A program made the translations under genes and the position numbers. The notes under the pieces are model-generated. The model worked only from the letters and a program-made list of their open reading frames with translations, searched no databases and was not told where the DNA came from. From the NCBI GenBank assembly GCA_963780865.1, contig CAWADT010000029.1, forward strand, positions 40,949 through 104,948: a stretch of DNA of 64,000 nucleotides, read 5' to 3'. Position 1 is the first letter of the stretch, and the number at the start of each line of letters is the position of its first letter. This document shows, one piece after another, positions 24,239 through 31,669 of this stretch. The DNA is from FEN-1073 sp963780865 (GTDB lineage: Bacteria; Chloroflexota; Anaerolineae; Anaerolineales; RBG-16-64-43).

Positions 24239-24943
24239 ATGGGGCCGATCCAAGGAATAATCGACGAGCAAATCGCCTACTACCGCGCCCGGGCGTCGGA
24301 ATACGACGAGTGGTTCCTGCGCCAGGGGCGTTACGACCGCGGACCGGAGGCCAATGCGCGTTGGTTTGAGGAAGTCGCCGCGGTTCGCGCGGCGCTCGAC
24401 CGATTCCATCCTGCCGGTGATGTCCTGGAACTGGCGTGCGGCACCGGATTGTGGACCGAGCGGCTTCTGGCGCACGCGCACCGCATCACCGCCGTGGATG
24501 CCGCCCCTGAGGTCTTGGAACTCAATCGGCAGCGGTTGCATTCCAAGAAGATTCGATACCTTCCGGCCGACCTATTCGCCTGGCGTCCGGAGCAGCGGTT
24601 CGATTGCGTCTTCTTCGGTTTCTGGCTCTCGCACGTTCCGCCGGAGCGCTTCGAATCCTTCTGGCAAATGGTGGCCGATTCGCTCCGGCCCGGAGGGAGG
24701 GTATTTTTTGTGGATTCCAAGTTTGAACCGACCTCCACCGCGCGCGATCATAAGCTCGGCCCGCCGGACGCAGGCACCGTCGTGCGCCGGCTCAAGAATG
24801 GACAGGAGTATCAGATTGTCAAGATTTTTTATCTACGGGAAGAGTTGCTAAGGCGTTTGACGCGGTTGGGTTGGAACGCAGCGATCCGGGAGACCTCAAA
24901 TTATTTCCTGTATGGCGACGCGATCCGGGCCGGAGACACATGA
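24239..24943 (+). CDS. Class I SAM-dependent methyltransferase
   Basis: 234 residues. The SAM-binding loop is VLELACGTGLWTERLL, the acidic residue ending strand 2 lies in ITAVDAAPEVLELN, and FDCVFFGFWLSHVPPERF forms motif post-II. The N-terminal DEQIAYYRARASEYDEW is common in small-molecule methyltransferases of Actinobacteria and Chloroflexota. The substrate is unknown. Its stop overlaps the ATG of the following kinase remnant (ATGA). Confidence 0.85.
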   Translation: MGPIQGIIDEQIAYYRARASEYDEWFLRQGRYDRGPEANARWFEEVAAVRAALDRFHPAGDVLELACGTGLWTERLLAHAHRITAVDAAPEVLELNRQRLHSKKIRYLPADLFAWRPEQRFDCVFFGFWLSHVPPERFESFWQMVADSLRPGGRVFFVDSKFEPTSTARDHKLGPPDAGTVVRRLKNGQEYQIVKIFYLREELLRRLTRLGWNAAIRETSNYFLYGDAIRAGDT

Positions 24944-25088
24944 CCGGCGATTTCCTATTGCGATCCATCGCCGAGCATATTCTCCGCAAGGAATCCACCC
25001 GCCCTTTTTCCATCGCGGCGGACGGGATCTAGCGGCGGGCAAGACTTCGCCGGCCGATTTCCTGCAGGATGAATTCCAACGCCGCTAA
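24940..25088 (+). pseudogene. Remnant of a uridine kinase-like P-loop protein
   Basis: The first frame reads MTGDFLLRSIAEHILRK...FSIAADGI and stops at 25030-25032. Shifting by one base continues AAGKTSPADFLQDEFQRR up to a stop at 25086-25088. Joined, this is the N-terminus and P-loop (DGI-AAGKT) of uridine kinase-like proteins, which are normally ~200 residues. Only ~49 codons remain, so the gene is both frameshifted and truncated. Its ATG overlaps the methyltransferase stop, which suggests a former operon. Confidence 0.6.
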
Positions 25089-25139
25089 TCGTCAGAGGAT
25101 TTATCCCCCCGACGAGCGGACTATTTCATAGGTTTCGAA

Positions 25140-26039
25140 TTACGGCTTCACCAGATCAATGGCCATGGCGATGGCTCCCAATACTCCCGATCTGTTCCCT
25201 AATGAGGGCCGGACGATATATTCATCAATCGACTTCAGCAGCATGGGCGATTGGATATATCCGTTCAGGCCTTGTTGCACCTTTCGTCGCACAATCTCAT
25301 GCAGGCCGGCATGCTGGGAAACGCCTCCTCCCAGCACGATCCGCTGGGGGGAATAGGCGTAGATCAGGTTAATCAATGCCAGGGCGAGATACTCCAATTC
25401 CAGCTCCCAGGCCGGATGGGAATCCGGCAAGGCTTCTGCGTTTCTGCCCCAGCGGCTATTCATCGCCGTACCCGAGGCCAATCCTTCCAGGCAGTCGCCA
25501 TGATAAGGACAGATTCCCTGGAACGGGTCTTTCTGCCGGTCGTGGGGGATGGCGAAGTGACCGGCTTCGACGTGGACCAACCCGTGCACCGGCCGGCCGT
25601 TGGCCAGGACTCCCACGCCGATCCCGGTCCCTACGGTTATATACACGAAGGGGTCGAGCAAGTGGTTTTCCGCCGTCCAATAATATTCGCCCAATGCGGC
25701 CGCGTTGACGTCCGTATCCAAAACGACGGATAAATCCAGCGCCCGCGAGACACCGCCCTGCAGATCAACATTATTCCAGTCGGTTTTCGGAGTCGTGGTG
25801 ATGTAGCCGTACGTTGGGGAGGCGGGGTTGAGATCCACCGGACCGAAGGAAGCGATTCCCACCGCGGTTAGTTCCCCCCGTCGGGCGTAAGGCGCGAAAA
25901 ACGAATTCGTTTGCTTGATGGTTTCCTCCGGGGTGGTGGTGGGGAAACGTTTCTCCTCTACCACCTTGTCCGGACCGGTTGCGACCATGCAGACGAATTT
26001 TGTGCCGCCGGCTTCGATGCCGCCATAGAGTTGCTTCAT
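25140..26039 (-). CDS. ROK family fructokinase-like sugar kinase
   Basis: 299-residue cytosolic kinase. Motifs: GGIEAGGTKFVC (phosphate loop), catalytic Asp in DTDVNAAALGEYY, GTGIGVGV, and the zinc site beginning HVEAGHF and continuing CPYHGDCLEGLASG. This zinc-site form (CPYHGDC) is that of ROK fructokinases and mannofructokinases. It would phosphorylate fructose or mannose to the 6-phosphate. It is the last gene of the sugar operon and overlaps the DUF4432 gene by 4 bp (ATGA). Confidence 0.88.
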   Translation of the reverse strand: MKQLYGGIEAGGTKFVCMVATGPDKVVEEKRFPTTTPEETIKQTNSFFAPYARRGELTAVGIASFGPVDLNPASPTYGYITTTPKTDWNNVDLQGGVSRALDLSVVLDTDVNAAALGEYYWTAENHLLDPFVYITVGTGIGVGVLANGRPVHGLVHVEAGHFAIPHDRQKDPFQGICPYHGDCLEGLASGTAMNSRWGRNAEALPDSHPAWELELEYLALALINLIYAYSPQRIVLGGGVSQHAGLHEIVRRKVQQGLNGYIQSPMLLKSIDEYIVRPSLGNRSGVLGAIAMAIDLVKP

Positions 26040-27091
26040 TGCGCACCTCTCCCAGGTTCGAAAAATTCGAGTTCGATTGCATACGGCCGGACTTCTCCGG
26101 GCTGGAGAAATTGCAATTTGCCGGAGGCGCGCTCAGCGGCGCGGCCCTCGACCTTGCAATTGGAAGGTTCCAGACCCAAGACGTATGTCCCCGCCTGCAT
26201 CATCTTCCATTCAACGAAAATCGGGTACTGTTTTTTTTCATATCGCAGGGACAGACCCAACCCCTGTCCGCCATGGAAAACGGGGTTGACGAGGCTGACT
26301 TCGATTCGTCCATCCGCATCGGCCGACAGGTCATGGTAAAAAACCTGCTCGGGAAAGTCCGCCACCGGATCGCTGAACGACAAGCAGTCCGCCAGGCCGG
26401 CCGCGGCGCTCTTATCGCGCGGCTCGGTGGAATGTTCCGGGAGAATCAGTCGGGCGGAGCTCCCCACCAGAGGAAATCCCAGGTTGAAATGCTGCAGGAA
26501 CATATGGGGGGTCTGCTTGAAACCCTGGTTCTCGACTTTGTCTTCGATCCACAAGCGCGGGGCATCCAGCGTAGTCCAGATCCGCCGATGGAGCAGCAGG
26601 TTTTCCCCGAAAACGACCGACTCACGCACTCTTCCCTCCACCCACAGGAGATAATCATCCCCTTGCCAATCCGCTCCCCAGGAGGTGTTCTCCGCCGGCA
26701 GGCCGGCCACCCGGCCGTGCAATCCCAACTCCTCTTCGCCGTCGTGGCAGGGGCTGCCCACTTGGGTCAACCCGCAGGGGGTCAGGAAACCGCCGGGCCA
26801 GGCGCGAAGCCAGCCCGTCCCGGCTGGTTCGGAATATGCGGGATGGGCGGCTCCGGCCGAGCTCAGGAAGGGAATGGGTACTCCCCGGAATTGGAGGTCG
26901 TACAGGCTCATACCCCGGTCGAGCAGGACGCGGAAGGCCAACCCGGCGGCGTTGCGGATGGAGACTCCGCGCGTGCCGCGTTCGAGCCCGTCCGAAAATT
27001 CGAACGGCCGGACGTCGGCCAGCTGGCGCAAGTCTCCGATGCGTTCCGCCAATTCCATACGCTTGTACTTCGTCCCCCACAATTCAGGCAT
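26036..27091 (-). CDS. DUF4432 aldose-1-epimerase-like protein
   Basis: 351 residues with the beta-sandwich of galactose mutarotase relatives. Recognisable stretches are RGVSIRNAAGLAFRVLLDRGM, GGFLTPCGLTQVG, ELGLHGRVAG, and FVEWKMMQAGTYVLGLEP near the end. DUF4432 proteins are found in sugar catabolic operons and probably interconvert sugar anomers or epimers. The overlap with the ROK kinase gene (4 bp) supports action on the same sugar. A 171-bp gap separates it from the PfkB gene. Confidence 0.82.
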   Translation of the reverse strand: MPELWGTKYKRMELAERIGDLRQLADVRPFEFSDGLERGTRGVSIRNAAGLAFRVLLDRGMSLYDLQFRGVPIPFLSSAGAAHPAYSEPAGTGWLRAWPGGFLTPCGLTQVGSPCHDGEEELGLHGRVAGLPAENTSWGADWQGDDYLLWVEGRVRESVVFGENLLLHRRIWTTLDAPRLWIEDKVENQGFKQTPHMFLQHFNLGFPLVGSSARLILPEHSTEPRDKSAAAGLADCLSFSDPVADFPEQVFYHDLSADADGRIEVSLVNPVFHGGQGLGLSLRYEKKQYPIFVEWKMMQAGTYVLGLEPSNCKVEGRAAERASGKLQFLQPGEVRPYAIELEFFEPGRGAQ

Positions 27092-27262
27092 GGTTCACCT
27101 CTTCCGGTGATCGGCGGTCTGGAGAAGGGCTCGGATCTAGGGTGGAGCATGGGGAGCACGTGTCGACGTTAACACCGTTGTGCCCGGATATCCGAAAAAA
27201 CATCTTGAAGGAACAAACGTTCCCGGTGATGCGTTCCATGATCCTTCTTTCAGCCAGTAGGA

Positions 27263-28447
27263 TTACCGCGCCCGGCGCCAGACTTGATTGGATTGATCCC
27301 AGCTCCAGGCCGGATCCTCCAGGCGCAGTGGCAGGCGCTCCCAACCGGCGCGGATGCGGTCGAGGGTCGCGTCCCAACTGCGCAATCCGCTCAACGCGTC
27401 GGCGGCTTCCACGTTGCAAGCCCCGACCGCAACTGCCGCTTCAACAGCCGGTTCGGGGCCCAGGCCTCGCAGCAGTGCGGAAAGAAATCCCGCGACGGTG
27501 GCGTCCCCGGCGCCGGTGGTTCCCTCTACCTGGACGCGGAAGCAGGGAGCCCAGAGCTCGTTCTCCGCCCAGGCGACCGGATCGTCCGGAGCGGCGCGCC
27601 CCAACCTTTCGATCGTTTTACGCCCGGCCGTGCGCAGATACAGGCCGCGGGCGCCAAGCTTGATCACCACCAGAGAAACACCCATCTCGAGCAGTTCGTC
27701 GCTCAGTCCATGGAGAAGGGAGGGAGTCACTTGATCCAGCAGACTGCCGCGCGCGGTGAGCCGGTCGAAGTCGTCGCGGTGCAGCATCAGCATCAGCTCT
27801 TCAATGCTCGGCAGGAAAACATCCACCCATGCCAGGGTTGCTTTCAGAATGGTCGGCCAGTCCGCCCGGCCGCCCTCGACCGCCGGATCGGGATAGCACA
27901 TGTCCAGCGAGGTAGTCGCTCCCGTCTGCTTAACCCGGCGGAACAAATCCGCCAATTCCCTGCCATTCTCGGCATACATCCTTCGCATTACCGGTGGATA
28001 GCCGAAGTGAAACAGGGCGTTACGGCTGACCAGGGAATAATCGATGTCGTCGGCGCCGAAAGTATGATTAGATCCCGGGAAGTGCAGGATGATGCGATCC
28101 ACGTCCGGCGGGCTGATAATCATCGAGTAGGAAGTGGCGGTGTGCGGATCTTCTACAATGCCTGCGGCCAAATCGGGGCCGTAGGCGTCCATTAACTCCC
28201 GCAGGATCCGCCCGAAAGTGTCTGCGCCGGTCTTGCAGATGATCCGGGCGGGAATTCCCAGGTGCCGGAGGGCCAATCCGGTGTTGGAAACCGCGCCACC
28301 GGGAGACATTGCCGCCGCGCCGATTTCAAGCAGGTGCCCCGGGAGGAACGTCTCTTTAAATCCTGCCGGAGAGATTGCGGGCATGCCCGGGATGATATCC
28401 AGGCAGATGTGACCGGCGACGACGGCGCTCAACTCCCGTTCCATCAC
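27263..28447 (-). CDS. PfkB family carbohydrate kinase
   Basis: 394 residues, longer than the usual 300-330. The N-terminal part has AGHICLDIIPG and GGAVSNTGLALRHLG (PfkB signature 1). The catalytic loop is GTTGAGDATVAGFLSALL with Asp as general base. The insertion at about 280-320 (RLGRAAPDDPVAWAENELW) and the long C-terminal tail account for the extra length. Substrate is unknown; a ketose such as xylulose or fructose would fit the neighbours. The ATG overlaps the isomerase stop by 4 bp. Confidence 0.87.
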   Translation of the reverse strand: MMERELSAVVAGHICLDIIPGMPAISPAGFKETFLPGHLLEIGAAAMSPGGAVSNTGLALRHLGIPARIICKTGADTFGRILRELMDAYGPDLAAGIVEDPHTATSYSMIISPPDVDRIILHFPGSNHTFGADDIDYSLVSRNALFHFGYPPVMRRMYAENGRELADLFRRVKQTGATTSLDMCYPDPAVEGGRADWPTILKATLAWVDVFLPSIEELMLMLHRDDFDRLTARGSLLDQVTPSLLHGLSDELLEMGVSLVVIKLGARGLYLRTAGRKTIERLGRAAPDDPVAWAENELWAPCFRVQVEGTTGAGDATVAGFLSALLRGLGPEPAVEAAVAVGACNVEAADALSGLRSWDATLDRIRAGWERLPLRLEDPAWSWDQSNQVWRRAR

Positions 28448-29142
28448 CGCTCTACTTCCTTCTTATAGTAACGGGCGTAGTCGCTCCACAGCAGGTGGAC
28501 CGGCGGCGAGTTTTCGTCAATTTCCGGAAAACGGCCGACCGGCTCGAAAAAACGGTTGTCTTGCTGATCGTCATTGACCAGCGACACCTCGCCGATTAAA
28601 ACCCGCCCCCTGCCCCAAAACTTATGGTAACAGCGCGGTTCGAGGCAAAGGCTTTCTCCGGGAACGAGCCGGACCGTCTCGCCGGGTGCGAGTGTGCGCT
28701 TCGTGCCATCCACGGAGACGTGCACCTCGTTTTTTTCGTCGAGCTGCCCGTCGGCAGTGGCGAGATAAAGCTGCAGGAGGAGTTCCCCGCCGCCCCGGTT
28801 GATGATGTCTTCCATTTTCCTCCAATGGAAATGCATTGGCGTAACCTGGCCGTCTTCCACGATCATGATTTTCTCGGCGTACAGCTTGCCCTGGAACGTC
28901 TTTCCATTCTGGACATTGCCGTTGCGGAGCGTAAATAGGAATAAACCGATCCGGTGGAAATCGCCCTGGCCGAAGTCGGTAATGTCCCACCCCAGCGCGT
29001 TCTCGACGATCTCGCTCACCTCCGGTCCTTTCTTACTCCAGGCCTCGGGCGTCCAATAGGCAAAAGGGGGCAGGTAAAAACCGCGGCTTTGCATAAACTC
29101 ATCCGCCGTTTGCATGATTGCGTTGATTTCGGATCGTTTCAC
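28444..29142 (-). CDS. D-lyxose isomerase family sugar isomerase
   Basis: Cupin-type metal-dependent aldose-ketose isomerase. I chose the GTG at 29140-29142 (232 residues) because family members begin KRSEINAI; an ATG at 29208 would add residues encoded by a hairpin. Metal ligands fit MHFHWRKMEDIINRGGGELLLQ and the later CYHKFWG. The family converts D-lyxose to D-xylulose and also D-mannose to D-fructose. With the ROK kinase this gives a route to fructose 6-phosphate. It overlaps the PfkB gene by 4 bp. Confidence 0.83.
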   Translation of the reverse strand: MKRSEINAIMQTADEFMQSRGFYLPPFAYWTPEAWSKKGPEVSEIVENALGWDITDFGQGDFHRIGLFLFTLRNGNVQNGKTFQGKLYAEKIMIVEDGQVTPMHFHWRKMEDIINRGGGELLLQLYLATADGQLDEKNEVHVSVDGTKRTLAPGETVRLVPGESLCLEPRCYHKFWGRGRVLIGEVSLVNDDQQDNRFFEPVGRFPEIDENSPPVHLLWSDYARYYKKEVER

Positions 29143-29167
29143 AGAAATTTTCCCATCCGTATAATGT

Positions 29168-29206
29168 GGAGGGGTCTGCGGCAACACCACTGCCGCAGAC
29201 CCCTCC
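29168..29206. promoter_or_regulatory. Perfect 16-bp stem hairpin between ABC ATPase and isomerase genes
   Basis: GGAGGGGTCTGCGGCA and its exact complement are separated by a 7-base loop. No U-tract follows on the minus strand, so it is more likely an RNA processing or stabilising structure, or a weak attenuator, within the sugar operon. Confidence 0.6.
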
Positions 29207-29327
29207 AAAAGCCTCTTTCCCGGCTTTCGCGAGAAAGCGAGATCTGTGGACCCATATCAAGGTCAGAGCAGTTATTGGTCTCTCAATTGGCAGGAATTCT
29301 CTTCCATCCGTCTCCCTTGTTCGTTCC

Positions 29328-30287
29328 TCAGGCCTCGGTGCCGCCATTGTTTTCGAGCGCCCTGGGGATCACGCCCATCTGATGGACGGTTTCTGCGCCG
29401 ACCATCAAACTGACGATTTTATCGGGCGTCGTTTTCGCGGCGATCTGCTCGCCGACTTTCTTGCCGCGGCGCAGGATGACAATTCTGTCTGCCACCGCAA
29501 AAACATCCTGCATGTTGTGGCTGATGATAATGACCGGCACGCCCTGGCTGGCCAGCGTGCGTACCAGAGTCAATACTTTGCGCTGTTCGGAAACGCCCAA
29601 AGCGGCGGTCGGTTCGTCCATGATCATCACCCTGGCGTTCCAGTAGATCGAGCGCGCGATGGCGACCGACTGGCGCTGTCCGCCCGATAGGTTGCGCACT
29701 TGCTGGGTAAGCGAAGGGATTTCGATATCCAGCCGCTTCAGCGCGCCGGCCGATTTGCCGAACATCTTGCGACGGTCGACGAGTTGGGTTGCGCACGCAA
29801 AAAGCCAGCCGAGCACGAAACCCAGTCCCAGGCCGGCCAGCAGGCCCAACAACAGCCCGAGCCATCCAAAGAAACGGAAGCCGGCCCAAGCAAACAATGC
29901 CGCGAGCGGCAGGCCCGGAACGACGCTGAACAATATCCGGCTGGTAAATTCTGAGATGAATTTCATTTTTATCTCGCGGCCCAGGAAGATATTTGCGCCG
30001 ACGTCCAGGTTCTCGGCCAGGGCCAAGTCCTGGTAGATGGTCTCGATGCCCAGGTCGCGGGCGTCTCGCGGATCGGCGAAGTTGACCTTTTTGCCGCCGA
30101 AAAAAATCTCGCCACCGTCCGGTTGGTAAACGCCGGAGATCATTTTGATAAAAGTGGATTTGCCCGCGCCATTATCTCCAACCAGGCCGATCACTTCGCC
30201 CGGCCGCACGTCAAAGCTGACGTTGTCCACGGCGACCAAACCGCCGAATTTTTTCGTGAGGTTGACTGCACGCAGAATGGGTTCCAT
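29328..30287 (-). CDS. Sugar ABC transporter ATP-binding protein with hydrophobic insertion
   Basis: 319-residue nucleotide-binding subunit with a single ATPase cassette. Walker A GDNGAGKS (37-44), Q-loop Gln86, signature LSGGQ (200-204), Walker B VMIMDE (220-225) and H-loop IIISHNM are all intact. Between NIFLGREI (residue ~106) and LVDRRKM (~170) lies about 60 residues of strongly hydrophobic sequence, enough for two membrane helices. Typical members of this sugar-transporter family have only ~10-20 residues there. It pairs with the permease gene upstream. The insertion is in frame and the flanks align normally. Confidence 0.9.
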   Translation of the reverse strand: MEPILRAVNLTKKFGGLVAVDNVSFDVRPGEVIGLVGDNGAGKSTFIKMISGVYQPDGGEIFFGGKKVNFADPRDARDLGIETIYQDLALAENLDVGANIFLGREIKMKFISEFTSRILFSVVPGLPLAALFAWAGFRFFGWLGLLLGLLAGLGLGFVLGWLFACATQLVDRRKMFGKSAGALKRLDIEIPSLTQQVRNLSGGQRQSVAIARSIYWNARVMIMDEPTAALGVSEQRKVLTLVRTLASQGVPVIIISHNMQDVFAVADRIVILRRGKKVGEQIAAKTTPDKIVSLMVGAETVHQMGVIPRALENNGGTEA

Positions 30288-30305
30288 GGTAAACAGACCT
30301 TCTTT

Positions 30306-31418
30306 CTATGAGTGCTCCATCGCCCGGCCCAACTGGTCGACAATCACGGCGATGATCACTACGACGCCGACGGTGACGTACTGCCAGTAAGGCTGCTGGC
30401 CCAAGACGACCAAGCCATACTGGATGGTGGCGATGATCAGGGCGCCGATCACCGTCCCGACGATGCTGCCTTCCCCGCCAAACATGCTCGTCCCGCCGAT
30501 CACGACCGCAGCAATGGCAAAGAGCAAGGTCGGCTCACCGGCGTTGGCTGCACCGCTTGTGAAGCGGGAAGCCCAGATCACCCCGGCAATGCCGGCCAGG
30601 ATGGCCGCCAAAGTATAGGCCCGCGTCAGCGTGCTGGCCACCGGGATGCCGGATCGGATGGAGGCCTGGATGTTGCCGCCGATCGCGTAGATGTGCTGGC
30701 CAAATTGAGTCTTCGCCAAAATGAACCAGACAGCGATGGTCACCAGCAAGGTGATGGCGACGACGTTGGGGATGAGCGGGATGATTTTCTGCAGGTCTGT
30801 CAGACTCGCCCCCGCAGGGACCTTGAAGAAAGTGAAGCCATGCTTCGGCCAGTAGTACAACAGATTGCCGTTCCCGATCTGGGCGAGGTAGTCCGGCTGG
30901 TCCGCAATCGCCTGTCCCCGGGAGAGGAGAAGCGCGACACCGTAGACCACGTAGCCCATCCCAAGCGTGCTGATAAAGGGGGGCACCTTTACTTTTGCAA
31001 CCAGCGTTCCATTGACCCAGCCGGGAATAACGCAGATCAGGATCCCGGCCAAGAAACCCGTTGCAATCGTCAGGACAGGCGGCAGGCTGGCAACGAACAT
31101 GGCGCGCATGACGAAGGCCGCCACGACCGCAGCCAATCCCAGGGAATAGTGTACCGAAAGATCAATCCCACCGTTGCCGCTGATGATGATAATCGTTTCC
31201 GCCAAACCGATCAGTAGAATCTGCGTAGCATAGACCAGGATGCCCTGGATGCTGCGAGGACTGATGAAATTTACGTCGTTGGCCTTTTTGGAGATGATGG
31301 CAAAAACGACGACCATCAGGATCAAGAAAAACCAGGGCCAGGCTTTTCGGATGGTGCTCAGCCTTTCGGCGCGGCTTTTCTTGGAAACGGGTGGTGTGGC
31401 TAGTCCGACTTCGGTCAT
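30306..31418 (-). CDS. Sugar ABC transporter permease (RbsC/BPD_transp_2 type)
   Basis: 370 residues with about ten membrane helices. GNGGIDLSVHYSLGLAAVVAAFV and the segment GGTSMFGGEGSIVGTVIGALIIATIQYGL are hallmarks of ribose/xylose-type permeases. It forms the membrane channel with the ATPase encoded 18 bp downstream and takes sugar from the binding protein encoded upstream. The 250-bp gap before it contains a hairpin that may lower its expression relative to the binding protein. Confidence 0.93.
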   Translation of the reverse strand: MTEVGLATPPVSKKSRAERLSTIRKAWPWFFLILMVVVFAIISKKANDVNFISPRSIQGILVYATQILLIGLAETIIIISGNGGIDLSVHYSLGLAAVVAAFVMRAMFVASLPPVLTIATGFLAGILICVIPGWVNGTLVAKVKVPPFISTLGMGYVVYGVALLLSRGQAIADQPDYLAQIGNGNLLYYWPKHGFTFFKVPAGASLTDLQKIIPLIPNVVAITLLVTIAVWFILAKTQFGQHIYAIGGNIQASIRSGIPVASTLTRAYTLAAILAGIAGVIWASRFTSGAANAGEPTLLFAIAAVVIGGTSMFGGEGSIVGTVIGALIIATIQYGLVVLGQQPYWQYVTVGVVVIIAVIVDQLGRAMEHS

Positions 31419-31625
31419 GAGGCTCTCCCTGAGTACTGCAAATCGTCAATGCGGATCAAAACACCTGCGATATTCGGATCGGCATCCTTGTATTCATGAA
31501 ATCCCGAGCAAAAAACATTGTAACGGGAGGACTATAAATCGACAAGAATGATGGCTTCGAACTCCGGAACAACCTCGCTTTCAGACAAGAAATTTTTTTT
31601 ACCGACTGCATAAAGAGCGAAGACA

Positions 31626-31654
31626 ATCCAGGGGGGCTCATCGCCCCCCTGGAT
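31626..31654 (-). terminator. Hairpin downstream of the binding-protein gene
   Basis: Perfect 12-bp stem (ATCCAGGGGGGC) with a 5-base loop, 16 bp after the stop of the binding-protein gene. Only a short U-rich stretch (TTGTCTT) follows, so it probably terminates partially, letting the binding protein be made in excess over permease and ATPase. Confidence 0.6.
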
Positions 31655-31669
31655 CAATTTCCTGAAAAT

